Origin: JACCXG01 sp963750935
GTDB taxonomy: Bacteria; Acidobacteriota; Vicinamibacteria; Vicinamibacterales; 2-12-FULL-66-21
Reading direction: 5' to 3'
Length of the DNA stretch: 64,000 bases
Assembly (NCBI GenBank): GCA_963750935.1
Contig: CAVVSR010000006.1
Span: 124,001 to 188,000, forward strand
Shown here: one piece after another, positions 26,510-37,355 of the stretch
Layout of the letters: every line of letters starts with the position of its first letter
How positions within the stretch are numbered: the stretch's first letter is position 1
Notes under the pieces: model-generated
What the model was told of the DNA's origin: nothing
Seen by the model: the letters and a program-made list of their open reading frames with translations, nothing else
Databases searched by the model: none
Made by a program: the position numbers and the translations under genes

Positions 26510-27691
26510 TTACTTCAGGGCTGCGACGCCGGGCAGCGTGCGGCCGCCGAGGAACTCGAGCGAGGCGCCGCCGCCGGTCGAGATGTGCGTGATCCTGTCG
26601 GTGACGCCCGCCTTGACCACGGCCGCGATCGAGTCGCCGCCGCCAATCACGGTCGTGCCGCGCACGTCCGCCACCGCCTTGGCGACTTCGATCGTGCCCT
26701 TCGCGAACGTGTCGATCTCGAACACGCCCATCGGCCCGTTCCAGATCACCGTCTTCGCGTCCTTGATCACCGACCGGTAGGTCTCGGTGGTCTTCGGGCC
26801 GATGTCGAGCCCCATCCGCTCGCCGATCGACGGGTCGTTCACGTCGAGGACGTCGGCCGGCGCCCCGGCCTCCAGCTTCGGCGCGACGACGTGATCGACC
26901 GGCAGCTCGAGGCGCAGGCCCCGTTCCTTGGCGCGGCGCTCGACGTCGCGCGCGGTGTCGAGCAGGTCTTCCTCGACCAGCGACTTGCCGACCGCCACGC
27001 CCCGCGCCTTGAGGAAGGTGTAGGCCATCGCGCCGCCGATCAGCAGCGCGTCGACCTTGGCGATCAGGTTCTCGATGACCTCGAGCTTGTCGGAGACCTT
27101 GGCGCCGCCGAGCACGGCGACGAACGGACGCTCCGGATGCTCGAGCACCCGGCCGAGATACTCGACCTCCTTGCCCATCAGCAGGCCGGCTGCCGCTTCC
27201 TTCACGTGATGCACGATGCCCTCGGTCGAGGCGTGCGCGCGGTGCGCCGACCCGAAGGCGTCGTTCACGTAGACGTCAGCGAGCTCCGCCAGCTGCTTCG
27301 CGAACCCGGCGTCGTTCTTCTCTTCCTCGCCGTGGAAGCGCAGGTTCTCCAGCAGCACGACGCCGCCGGGTCCCGCTGACGCCACCGCCTGGCGCGCCGG
27401 TTCGCCGACGCTGTCGTCGGCGAAGGTCACCGGCCGGCCGAGGAGCTGCGACAGCCGCTCCGCCACCGGCCGCAGCGAGAACTCGGGGTTCGGCTTCCCC
27501 TTGGGGCGGCCCAGGTGCGACGCGAGGATGACCGTGGCGCCCTTGTCCAGCAGGTACGTGATCGTCGGCAGCGATGCCCGGATCCGCGTGTCCTCGGTGA
27601 TCGCGCCGTTCTTGATCGGGACGTTGAAGTCGACCCGGACGAAGGCGCGCCGCCCCTTGACGTCCAGGTCTTCCAGCTTGCGCGAGGCCAA
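26510..27691 (-). CDS. pgk: Phosphoglycerate kinase
   Basis: 393 residues. Catalyses ATP formation from 1,3-bisphosphoglycerate. Motifs: RVDFNVPIKNG, DTRIRASLPTI, SHLGRPKGK, the substrate Arg in ENLRFHGEEE, and the nucleotide loop GGGDSIAAV near the end. The start is TTG, four bases after the TAA of gap; the AGGGG just before the gap stop can serve as its ribosome site, so translation may depend on gap. Confidence 0.97.
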   Translation of the reverse strand: MASRKLEDLDVKGRRAFVRVDFNVPIKNGAITEDTRIRASLPTITYLLDKGATVILASHLGRPKGKPNPEFSLRPVAERLSQLLGRPVTFADDSVGEPARQAVASAGPGGVVLLENLRFHGEEEKNDAGFAKQLAELADVYVNDAFGSAHRAHASTEGIVHHVKEAAAGLLMGKEVEYLGRVLEHPERPFVAVLGGAKVSDKLEVIENLIAKVDALLIGGAMAYTFLKARGVAVGKSLVEEDLLDTARDVERRAKERGLRLELPVDHVVAPKLEAGAPADVLDVNDPSIGERMGLDIGPKTTETYRSVIKDAKTVIWNGPMGVFEIDTFAKGTIEVAKAVADVRGTTVIGGGDSIAAVVKAGVTDRITHISTGGGASLEFLGGRTLPGVAALK

Positions 27692-27694
27692 GGC

Positions 27695-28703
<1,009 letters not shown>

Positions 28704-28845
28704 CATTCCTCCAACCACGGCTCACGTTGCGACGCGAGCCCTTCGTGCACCGCTCCGCTCGGTTCGTGCCCGAGAGTAGAAACTACCGATTCTACATGAA
28801 CGCCTTGCGCGGGGGGCAATCGCGGTCTAGAGTTGAAGGGCTCCC

Positions 28846-30171
28846 ATGTACGTGCTGTACAGCGTCCTGATCGTGCTCTTTTTCCTGATCATGTCGCCGT
28901 ACTTCCTCTATCAGGGGATCCGCCACCGCAAGTACTTCGCCAGCCTGCCTCAGCGGCTCGGCTACCTGCCGCTCTCGTTCAACTTCGACGGCGACGACTC
29001 GATCTGGATCCATGCCGTGTCGGTGGGCGAGGTGCTGACCGCGCGGGCGCTGTTGCCGCAGCTGCGCGAGCGCTATCCGCGGCTCCGCATCTTCCTGTCG
29101 ACGACGACGAGGACCGGCCAGCAGGTGGCGCGCAACCTCGAGCACGTCGACGAGGTGTTCTATTTTCCGTTCGACCTGCGCCGCATCATGAAGCGGACGG
29201 TCGCGCTGGTGAAGCCGCGGCTGTTCATCATGATGGAAACGGAGATCTGGCCCAACCTCCTCCGCGTCTGCCACGAGGAAGGGGTGCGCACCGTGCTGGT
29301 CAACGGCCGCATCTCGGCGCGCTCGTTCCCGCGCTACCGCCTGGTCCGCGCCTTCTTCCGGCGCGTGCTGACGCACGTCGATCGCTTGTGCATGCAGAGC
29401 GAGGAGTCGGCCCGGCGGATCGTCGAGATGGGGGCCGATCGCGATCGCGTCACCGTGACCGGCTCGCTGAAGTTCGACTCGCTCGAGATTCCCGGCGCCG
29501 CCGTCGGCGATCGCGGCCGCAACCGGGTGCTGCGCTACTTCAGGATGAGCGCGGGACGCCCGGTCGTGATCGCCGCGTCGACCTTGAAGGGCGAGGAGGA
29601 GCCGGTCCTCGACGCGTTCCAGCGCATCCGCGCGACCTGGGGCAACGCGCTGCTGATCATCGCGCCGAGAAAGCCGGAACGCTTCGACGAGGTCGAGAAG
29701 CTCGCCCGCCGCGGCGGCATGCGCGTCGCTCGCCGTACCGATCTCCCGGTGGACGCGGAGCCGCGCGTCGACATCGTGATCCTCGACACCATCGGCGAGC
29801 TGGCCCAGCTCTATCAGGTGGCGACCGCGGTGTTCGTCGGCGGCAGCCTCGCCGATGCCGGCGGCCATAACATCCTGGAGCCGGCGGTCTTCGGCAAGCC
29901 GATCGTGTTCGGCCCGCACATGCACAACTTCGCCGAGATCTCGCGGACGTTCCTCGACAACCGCGGCGCCATCCAGGTCCGGTCCGCCGCCGAGCTCGAG
30001 AGCACGCTCGTCGAACTGCTCTCCGATCCCGTGAAGCGCGCCAGCCTCGGCGCCGCCGCCCGCGCGCTCGTCGAGGCCAATCGCGGCGCCCGCGCCAAGA
30101 GCCTGGCCGTGATCGCCCAGCTCATGCCGTCGGATTCGCCCGGGACCGTGCTGCCGTTCCGTGTCGTCTGA
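28846..30171 (+). CDS. waaA: Kdo transferase (lipid A Kdo transferase)
   Basis: 441 residues. Transfers 3-deoxy-D-manno-octulosonate from CMP-Kdo to lipid IVA at the cytoplasmic face (GT30). The N-terminus is a membrane anchor (LYSVLIVLFFLIMSPYFLYQ); then come WIHAVSVGEVLTARALL, FLSTTTRTGQQVA, the METEIWPNLL motif with the essential Glu, and the C-terminal VGGSLADAGGHNILEPA. GAAGGG precedes the ATG. First gene of a dense operon; lpxK overlaps its end. Confidence 0.95.
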   Translation: MYVLYSVLIVLFFLIMSPYFLYQGIRHRKYFASLPQRLGYLPLSFNFDGDDSIWIHAVSVGEVLTARALLPQLRERYPRLRIFLSTTTRTGQQVARNLEHVDEVFYFPFDLRRIMKRTVALVKPRLFIMMETEIWPNLLRVCHEEGVRTVLVNGRISARSFPRYRLVRAFFRRVLTHVDRLCMQSEESARRIVEMGADRDRVTVTGSLKFDSLEIPGAAVGDRGRNRVLRYFRMSAGRPVVIAASTLKGEEEPVLDAFQRIRATWGNALLIIAPRKPERFDEVEKLARRGGMRVARRTDLPVDAEPRVDIVILDTIGELAQLYQVATAVFVGGSLADAGGHNILEPAVFGKPIVFGPHMHNFAEISRTFLDNRGAIQVRSAAELESTLVELLSDPVKRASLGAAARALVEANRGARAKSLAVIAQLMPSDSPGTVLPFRVV

Positions 30172-31181
30172 CGTGCCGCGCCAGACCCGGGTCGCCACGG
30201 CCAGTGACGTGTTGAGCGCCCTCTATGCCGCCGTCGCCCGCCGTCGCCGCGAGCGCTATGCCTCGCGTCCCGATCTGCGGCAGCGCCTGCGCAACCCCGT
30301 GATCAGCGTCGGCAACCTCGCGGTCGGCGGCCGCGGCAAGACGCCGATGACCGCCTGCCTGGCCCGCATGCTGCGCGACCTCGGCGAACGGCCTGCCGTG
30401 CTCAGCCGCGGCTATGCCCGCGCCCGCCCCGGCCGCGACGTCGTCGTGGTGCGCGACGCCGCCGGGATGCGCGCGGATCTGGCCCGGTCGGGCGACGAGC
30501 CGCTGATGCTGGCGCGCCAGCTGCCGGGTGTGGCGGTGCTGCGTGTCGCCGAACCGCTACGACGCCGGACGGCTCGCCGAGCAGGAGCTCGCCGCCACCG
30601 TGCACATCCTCGACGACGGCTTCCAGCACCTGCAGCTCGATCGCGACCTCGATCTGGTGATCGTCGGCCGCGAGGACATCGAGAATCCGACGACGCTGCC
30701 CGGGGGGCGGCTGCGGGAGCCGCTCGATACGATCGTCGCGGCCGATGCGGTGCTGACGACCGATGATGACGTCGTGATCGACACGCACGGAGCCGAGCTG
30801 CCGCAGTTCCGGCTGACCCGGACCGGGAACTTCGCGCCGATCGACGATCGGCCGGCACTGGCCGTCGCGGGCATCGCGTCGCCGGATCGGTTCTTCGACG
30901 ACCTCCGGGTCAACGGCTGGGTGATCGCGCAGTGCCTGCGTTTCGGCGATCATCATCGGTATGCCGCGGGCGATGTCAGACGGATGGCGGACGAGGCGGC
31001 CCGGGTCGGGGCCGCGCGCATCGTGACGACCGAGAAGGATTTCGTTCGCCTGCTGCCGTTTCGTCCGTGGCCGCTGCCGGTCACCTGCGTCTCGCTGTCG
31101 GTCACGCCGGAGCCATTCGATCGCTTTCGCGACTGGATCGTGTCGGAGCTCCGCACCGTGCGAGGTGGCGTGAGTGGGTGA
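30161..31181 (+). CDS. lpxK: Tetraacyldisaccharide 4'-kinase (one frame break)
   Basis: 339 residues after removal of one extra base. Phosphorylates the 4' position of the lipid A disaccharide at the membrane. Key parts: VISVGNLAVGGRGKTPMT, the P-loop region (GGRGKTP), the SRGYAR segment and, after the break, LDDGFQHLQLDRDLDLV and the C-terminal TTEKDFVRL. The break is near 30541-30543 (VAVL then VSPNRYDAGRLAEQ). The GTG start at 30161 overlaps the end of waaA by 11 bp; a GTG at 30173 is an alternative. Confidence 0.93.
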
Positions 31182-32115
31182 GCCGGTGAAGCTGCGGCAC
31201 CGGCTGGAATACGCCGCCGTCGCGGGGGTGATTCAGCTGGCGCGCCTGCTGCCGATGCAGGGTGTGCTGTCGATCGGCAGCCTGCTCGGCATGGCGTTCT
31301 ACACGTTCGACCGCTCGCACCGCCGGCTGGCGATCAAGAACCTGCAGGCCGCATTTCCGCTCCGCTCCGAAGCCGACTGCGTGCGCATCGCCCGCGGCAT
31401 GTTCCTGCACTTCGGCCGGCTGCTGACGGTGCTGTTGAAGTTCAGCACCATGAAGCCCGAGGAGATGCTGGAGCGGGTCGAGTTCGAGGGGGAGGAGCGC
31501 GTCATCGCCGCGCACGCGGCCGGCCGCGGCGTGCTGCTGTTCACCGGCCATTTCGGCTTCTGGGAGATCAACGCGCTGGTGCACGCGCTCGAGATCAAGC
31601 CGATGGCGGTGCTGGCGCGGCCCCTCGACAATCCGCTGCTCCACGACCTGCTGGAGTCGGCGCGGCGCCGCACCGGCAACTCGGTGATCTACCGGCGCGG
31701 CGCGATCCGGCGCGTGCTGCGCGCCCTGACCGACAACCAGGCGGTCGCGATCCTCATCGATCAGCACATCCAGTCCTCCGACGCCGTCTACGTCGACTTC
31801 TTCAACCGGCCCGCGGCCACCACGTCGGCGCTGGCGGCGCTCGCGCTGCGGACCGGCGCGCCGGTGGTGCCGGTCTTCGCGCTGCCGCAGCCCGGCGGCC
31901 GGTTCCGGATGGTCTACGAGCATGCGGTCCAGCCGCCGCGCGCCGACGATCCCGACGCGATCCGGGCGTTCACGCAGCGCTGCACCGACGTCCTCGAGAT
32001 GTACGTGCGGCGCTATCCCGACCTCTGGCTGTGGATGCACCGGCGCTGGCGCGACGACGACGCGGGGAAGGTGAAGGGGATGTTCCCGGAGGCCACGACG
32101 GATGAGGGGCCGTAG
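31174..32115 (+). CDS. LpxL/HtrB-type lipid A late acyltransferase
   Basis: 313 residues. Adds a secondary acyl chain to Kdo-lipid A (family knowledge). The catalytic H-x4-E-like motif is GHFGFWEIN, followed by ARPLDNPLLHDLLESARRR, and the C-terminal pattern PDLWLWMHRRWRDD is typical. GTG start overlapping the end of lpxK by 8 bp; a GTG at 31186 is an alternative. Whether it is lauroyl- or myristoyl-specific cannot be told. Confidence 0.9.
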   Translation: MGEPVKLRHRLEYAAVAGVIQLARLLPMQGVLSIGSLLGMAFYTFDRSHRRLAIKNLQAAFPLRSEADCVRIARGMFLHFGRLLTVLLKFSTMKPEEMLERVEFEGEERVIAAHAAGRGVLLFTGHFGFWEINALVHALEIKPMAVLARPLDNPLLHDLLESARRRTGNSVIYRRGAIRRVLRALTDNQAVAILIDQHIQSSDAVYVDFFNRPAATTSALAALALRTGAPVVPVFALPQPGGRFRMVYEHAVQPPRADDPDAIRAFTQRCTDVLEMYVRRYPDLWLWMHRRWRDDDAGKVKGMFPEATTDEGP

Positions 32116-32157
32116 CCCGGATCGGCGCGCGGCAATCTCGATCGCCGGAGTCGAGCC

Positions 32158-33178
32158 GTGAGCGTCGGGCGTCTGCTGATCCGCGTGCCCAACCCGCTCG
32201 GCGACGCCGTCATGGCGATCCCGGCGATGGCGGCGCTGCGATCGGCGTTTCCCGAGGCCGTGCTCATGCTCGCGGCGTCCGGCGCGGTCGCGCCGCTGTT
32301 CCAGGAATCGACGCCGGCCGCCCCCGATCGAGTCCTCACCGTCGACAAGCACACCGAATCGGCGCAGCTGCGCGACGCCAAGGCGGACGTCATCGTGCTG
32401 CTCACCAACTCGTTCCGCACGGCGTGGGTCGCCCGTCAGGCGGGCATCGCGGAGCGCTGGGGCTACCGCGCCCACGCGCGGTCGATGCTGCTGACGCGTG
32501 CCGTCCGCCGGCCCGGACGCGTGCACCAGGCGGAGTTCTACCGGCACCTGGTGCGCGCGCTCGGCATCGAGGCGGCCGAGACGCTGCCGCGGGTCGCCGT
32601 CACGGACGACGACGCGGGCGCGCGTCGCGGCGCTGTTCGAGACGTCGGGGATTCCCGCCGGCGTGCCGATCGTCGGCATGGCTCCCGGCGCGGCCTACGG
32701 CCACGCCAAGCGCTGGCCGCCCGGCCGCGTGGCGGAGCTGGCGGGGCGGCTCGCGGCGCGCGGCGCCGCGGTCGTGCTGGTCGGCGCGCCCGGCGACCGC
32801 GACGCGGGGCGTGAGATAGAATCGTCGCTGCCGCCCGGGGCGCGCGTCACCGACCTGATCGGACGCACCGACCTGCGGCTGTTCGCCGGCGTGCTCGCGG
32901 CCTGCCACGCCTTCGTTTCGAACGATTCCGGCGCCATGCACCTGGCCGCGGCCGCCGGAGTCCCGGTCGCCGCGATCTTCGGTCCAACCGACGAGCGCGT
33001 GACGGCGCCCCTCGGTGACCACGACGTGATCATTCATCAAGTGTTCTGCCGCCCCTGCATGCTCCGCGACTGCCCGATCGATCACCGGTGCATGCGCGGG
33101 GTCACCGTCGATCGCGTGTTCGACGCGGTGGTTCGCCGCCTCGACGCGCGCGCCGGTGCGGAGGCACCCCGCGCGTGA
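32158..33178 (+). CDS. waaF: ADP-heptose:LPS heptosyltransferase II (one frame break)
   Basis: 339 residues when one extra base near 32618-32624 is removed. The N-terminal part starts RLLIRVPNPLGDAVMAIPA, and the C-terminal part has VGMAPGAAYGHAKRWPP, SNDSGAMHLAAAAGVPV, FGPTDERVTAP and the Cys-rich VFCRPCMLRDCPIDHRCM typical of WaaF-like enzymes. It adds the second heptose to the inner core (family knowledge). GTG start with GGAG upstream. Its TGA overlaps the GTG of gmhB. WaaF rather than WaaC is judged from the Cys-rich tail. Confidence 0.9.
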
Positions 33179-33738
33179 GGCCCGCCGTCTTCCTCGACCG
33201 CGACGGCACGCTCCTCGAAGAAGCCGGCTACCTCGATCGCCTCGAACGGCTCGTCTTCTTTCCGTTCGCGATCGACGCGGTACGGCTGCTCAACCGCGCC
33301 GGCTTCGCCGTGGTCATCATCACCAACCAGTCCGGGGTCGGCCGGGGCATGTACGAGGAATCGTTCGTGCTGCAGGCGCACGAGGAGGTCGATCGGCGCG
33401 TCTCCGAGGGAGGAGGCCGCATCGACGGCTACTACTACTGCCCGCACCATCCCACCGCCGAGATCGAGCGCTACCGGATGGACTGCGACTGCCGCAAGCC
33501 CGCGCCCGGCATGCTGCGGCGGGCGGCCGGCGATCTCTCGATCGATCTGTCGCGATCGTTCACCGTCGGTGACAAGTGGACCGACGTCCAGGTCGGCGCG
33601 GCCGCCGGCGCGCGCGGCATCCTCGTGCGGACCGGCTACGGCCGCTCCAGCGAGAAGGCGCCGAAGGCCGGCGTCACCCCGGCCGCGATTGCCGACGACG
33701 TGATGGCCGCCGTGGCCTGGATCCTGCGCCAGCCCTGA
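33175..33738 (+). CDS. gmhB: D-glycero-D-manno-heptose 1,7-bisphosphate 7-phosphatase
   Basis: 187 residues from the GTG at 33175 (GTGA overlap with waaF). HAD-family phosphatase: the nucleophile motif FLDRDGTLLEEAGYL, the ITNQSGVGRG segment, the zinc-site cysteines in YYCPHHP and MDCDCRKPAPGML, and VGDKWTDVQVGAAAGA. Removes the C7 phosphate in ADP-heptose synthesis. Ends in TGATG with the next gene. Longer upstream readings have no support. Confidence 0.93.
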   Translation: MRPAVFLDRDGTLLEEAGYLDRLERLVFFPFAIDAVRLLNRAGFAVVIITNQSGVGRGMYEESFVLQAHEEVDRRVSEGGGRIDGYYYCPHHPTAEIERYRMDCDCRKPAPGMLRRAAGDLSIDLSRSFTVGDKWTDVQVGAAAGARGILVRTGYGRSSEKAPKAGVTPAAIADDVMAAVAWILRQP

Positions 33739-34755
33739 TGCCGTCCCCACGCATCCCGGCGGATCGCCTGCGGGCGCTGGTCGACGATTTCGCCGGCGTG
33801 CGCGTCGCGGTGTTCGGCGACCTGCTCGTCGACGAGTTCATCTACGGAAAGATCTCGCGGGTGTCGCGCGAGGCCCCGGTCCTGATCCTCGAATACGACT
33901 CGACCGAGATCGTGCCCGGCGGCGCCGGCAACGCCGCGAACAACGTCGCCTCGCTGGGTGGCAAGGCGATCGCGATCGGCGTGACCGGCAACGACGAGCC
34001 CGGCCGCCGCCTGGTCGAGACGATGACCGCCCGCATCGACGTCCGCAACATCGTCAGTCATCGCGCGCTGGTGACGCCGACGAAGACCCGCATCCTCGCC
34101 GGCGGCGTGCACTCGGCGAAGCAGCAGGTGGTTCGCGTCGATCGCTCGCCGCGCCAGTCGATCCCCGACGATCTGCGCCAGGCGGTGACCCGCCGCCTGC
34201 TTCGCCGCGCTCAACCGCTGCGACGCGCTGCTCGTGTCCGACTACGGCAGCGGGGTCGTCGTGCCGGCGGTCGTCAGCGGCGCGCAGCGGCTGCTGCGCG
34301 GTCCGGGCCGGCTTCAGCCGCCCGTGCTGATCGACTCCCGCTATGCGCTGCTGCGCTACCGCCGCATGACGATGTGTACGCCGAACGAATCGGAAGTGGA
34401 GCAGCTCCTTGGCGTCACCATCGGGGAGAACGCCCGCGTCCTCGAGAAGGCGGGGCGCGAGCTGCTGACCCGCACCAGCGCCGGCGCGATGCTGATCACG
34501 CGCGGCAGCCGCGGCATGGCGCTGTTCGAGCGCGATCGCCCGACCGTGCACATCCCGATCTTCGGCTCCGACCAGATCGCCGACGTCACCGGCGCCGGGG
34601 ACACCGTGATTGCGACGATGACCCTGGCGCTCGCCGCCGGCGGCACGTTCGAGGAAGCGGCGCGGCTCGCCAACTATGCCGGCGGGCTGGTGGTGATGAA
34701 GCGGGGCACGGCAACCGTCACCGCCGACGAGCTGAAGGATGCGATCTCGCGCTAG
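33738..34755 (+). CDS. rfaE1: D-glycero-D-manno-heptose 7-phosphate kinase (HldE kinase domain; one frame break)
   Basis: 338 residues after removal of one extra base at about 34200. PfkB-type carbohydrate kinase: VFGDLLVDEFIYGKISRVS, VPGGAGNAANNVASLGG, LLVSDYGSGVV after the break, and the catalytic base motif DVTGAGDTVIATM. It phosphorylates heptose 7-phosphate at C1. The nucleotidyltransferase half of HldE is a separate gene here (34771). Start ATG overlaps the gmhB stop. Confidence 0.93.
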
Positions 34756-34770
34756 CCGGCCGATCCGCTG

Positions 34771-35250
34771 ATGGGCACCGTCGTCTCCCGCGAGCAGCTC
34801 GTCGAGCTGGTGGCCGCGGATCGCCGCCGCGGCCTGACCCTCGCGTTCGCCAACGGCTGCTTCGACCTGCTCCACGTCGGCCACGTGCGCTATCTCGAGG
34901 CGGCGGCCGCCGAAGCCGATCGCCTGATCGTCGCCGTCAACGAGGACGCGACCGCCGGGGCCAAGGGACCGGGCCGGCCGATTCTGCCCGGCCGCGATCG
35001 CGCCGAGCTGGTGGCGTCGCTGCGCGCGACGGACTACGTCCTGCTGTTTCCCGAGCCGACGGTGACGCCGCTGCTGATGCTGATCCGGCCGGACGTGCAC
35101 TGCAAGGGCACCGACTACACCGAGGAGACCGTGCCCGAGCGCGACACCGTGCGCGCCTACGGCGGACGGATCGCGATCGTCGGCGATCCCAAGGACCACT
35201 CGACGCGCGACCTGCTCGCGCGCATCCGAGCGGCGGGCCCGGTCGGCTAA
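34771..35250 (+). CDS. rfaE2: Heptose 1-phosphate adenylyltransferase (HldE nucleotidyltransferase domain)
   Basis: 159 residues. Cytidylyltransferase fold with LAFANGCFDLLHVGHVRYLE (the HxGH motif is HVGH), RLIVAVNEDATA, ILPGRDRAELVASL and CKGTDYTEETVPE. Makes ADP-heptose from heptose 1-phosphate and ATP. Stops TAA directly before the ATG of waaC. Confidence 0.93.
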   Translation: MGTVVSREQLVELVAADRRRGLTLAFANGCFDLLHVGHVRYLEAAAAEADRLIVAVNEDATAGAKGPGRPILPGRDRAELVASLRATDYVLLFPEPTVTPLLMLIRPDVHCKGTDYTEETVPERDTVRAYGGRIAIVGDPKDHSTRDLLARIRAAGPVG

Positions 35251-36283
35251 ATGAACATCCTGATCGTCCGGCTCGGTGCGCTCGGCGACATCGTGCACAC
35301 CGTCCCTGCCGCCGCCGCTCTGCGGCGGGCGTTTCCCGAGGCACGGCTCGACTGGGTGGTCGACGCGCGGCATGCGCCGTTCGCGGACCTCGTCCAGCCG
35401 ATCGATCGGGTCATCGCGCTCGAGAAGCCGTCCGCCGCCGCCTGGATCGATCTGGTCCGGCAGCTGCGGCCGTCGCGCTACGACGTCGCGCTCGATTTCC
35501 AGGGCCTGATGAAGTCGGCGGTGATCGCGCGCGCCTCGGGCGCCCGGCGGGTGGTGGGCTTTTCGATCTGGCACCTGCGCGAGAAGGGCGCGCGTCCGTT
35601 CTACTCGGACGTCGACAAGGGGAACGAGTCGGCCCACGTCATCCAGAAGAATCTCAGCCTGCTGTCCACGGTCGGCGTCACCACGACCGAGGTGCGATTC
35701 CCGCTGCTGCGCACCGACTCTCCCGCGCTCGACGTCGTGCGCGCCGACGTGGCGGCTGCCGGGGCTTCCGGCTTCGCGCTGATCAATCCTGGCGCGGCAT
35801 GGCCGAACAAGCGCTGGCCCGCCGCGCGCTATGGCGAGGTCGCGAGCCTTTCTTCGCGACATTCGCGGGCTTCCCAGCTACGTCGTCTGGGGGCCTGGCG
35901 AAGCGCCGCTCGCGCAGGCGGTCATCGACGCGTCGTCGGGCGCGGCCAGGCTCGCCCCGCCGACGACCATCGCGGATCTGCTCGAGCTGTCGCGCGAGGC
36001 GGCGCTGATGGTCTCGGGTGACACCGGTCCGCTGCACATCGCGGGCGCCGCGGGCACGCCGATCGTCGCGATCTTCGGACCGACCGATCCGGCGCGCAAC
36101 GGACCGTGGGCGCCCGACGATCTGGTGGTGTCACGCCACGCGGCGTGCGGCTGTCACTATCAGCGCTCGTGCCGGCAGTCGTCGTGGTGCCTCGAGTCGG
36201 TGCCGGTGGCTGAGGTCACCGCCGCCATCCAGCAGCGGCTCGGGGCCGCGGCGCGCTCGTCGGCGGAGGGCGCGGCGAAGTGA
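35251..36283 (+). CDS. waaC: ADP-heptose:LPS heptosyltransferase I-like (one frame break)
   Basis: 343 residues after removal of one extra base near 35849-35853. N-terminal ILIVRLGALGDIVHTVPAA, then DVALDFQGLMKSAVIA, INPGAAWPNKRWPAARYGEV; after the break FLRDIRGLPSYVVWGPGE, SGDTGPLHIAGAAGTPIVAI and FGPTDPARNGPW. Adds the first heptose to Kdo (family knowledge). The WaaC assignment rests on the N-terminal pattern and is less sure than the family. Confidence 0.88.
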
Positions 36284-36789
36284 CGATCGGACGCGCGATC
36301 GCGCGGGCGAGGGTCCCGAGCGGCTTCGTCGCCGGCGTCGCGGCGATCTGGCTGTCGCAGCCAACGGCGCGCACGCTCACGATTGGCGCGCTCGTGGCGA
36401 TCGCCGGCGAGCTGATCCGGATCTGGGCCGCCGGCCATCTCGAGAAGAGCCGCGAGGTGACGACCTCCGGGCCGTATCGGTGGACGCGGCATCCGCTGTA
36501 TCTCGGCTCGACCGTAATCGGCGTGGGTCTCGCGATCGCCTCGGCGAGCGTCGTCGTGGCGCTGCTGGTGGCGGCGTATCTCGCGGTGACGCTGACCGCC
36601 GCGATCACGACCGAGGAGGCGCACCTCACGCAGAAGTTCGGCGAGGCCTATCCCGCCTATCGGGAGGGCCGGGTCGAGGCGGGCGCGGCGCGGCGTTTCA
36701 GCCTGGCGCGCGCGATGCGGAATCGCGAGTATCGGGCGGTGATCGGCCTGCTGTGCGCGCTTGCGATTCTTTCGTGGAAGGCCGTATAA
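36280..36789 (+). CDS. ICMT/PEMT-type membrane methyltransferase
   Basis: 169 residues, GTG start overlapping the waaC stop (GTGA). Four or five hydrophobic helices, with the isoprenylcysteine methyltransferase signature TTSGPYRWTRHPLYLGSTVIG and a C-terminal TEEAHLTQKFGEAYPAYR. Enzymes of this group methylate small membrane-located acceptors with S-adenosylmethionine. Its position as last gene of the LPS operon suggests a lipid-linked acceptor, but this is inference. Confidence 0.87.
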   Translation: MTIGRAIARARVPSGFVAGVAAIWLSQPTARTLTIGALVAIAGELIRIWAAGHLEKSREVTTSGPYRWTRHPLYLGSTVIGVGLAIASASVVVALLVAAYLAVTLTAAITTEEAHLTQKFGEAYPAYREGRVEAGAARRFSLARAMRNREYRAVIGLLCALAILSWKAV

Positions 36790-36838
36790 TTCCTCTTTTG
36801 GCGGGCAGCTGGCGGGCCCGACAGGGTGCCAGATCCGG

Positions 36839-36910
36839 GGGCGGTTAGCTCAGTGGTAGAGCACCGGCCTTACACGCCGGCTGTCGGGGGTTCGAAACCC
36901 TCACCGCCCA
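36839..36910 (+). tRNA. tRNA-Val (TAC)
   Basis: Acceptor GGGCGGT pairs with ACCGCCC, discriminator A at 36910, CCA not encoded. Anticodon stem CCGGC/GCCGG with loop CTTACAC gives TAC. D-loop TAGCTCAGTGGTAGAGC and T-arm GGGGG-TTCGAAA-CCCTC are canonical. Confidence 0.97.
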
Positions 36911-37031
36911 GACTTCGCTCGCGGTGGCGTGTGATGTCGAAGGCGCCACACGCACTCAGCTTCGTCTAGGCAGGCAAGATCGCGACGGCTTAGAGGCTTC
37001 GAGGTGACAGCGAGGCCGCGCAGTACAGCCG

Positions 37032-37136
<105 letters not shown>

Positions 37137-37355
37137 GACTTCGCTCGCCCTTCGGGCGAGCTTCGTCTAGGCAGGCGAGCCCAGTGACACGTGCGAAGTC
37201 TGTCGCGCCGTAGCCCAAGGGGCGAAGGCGGACTTCAGTTGACGCCAACCCCACGGTTGGCAAGCCACGCGAAGGTTGTCCCGCCATCTTGTCCGCCGTA
37301 GCTGCGACCCGGCCAAACGAGCCGAACCATGCAGCTATAATCCCGGCGCCCCCCC

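Noticed and set aside
37137..37355. Additional tRNA or small RNA after tRNA-Asp
   Set aside because: Only a CTTCGG hairpin and tRNA-flank-like sequence are visible; no cloverleaf could be drawn.
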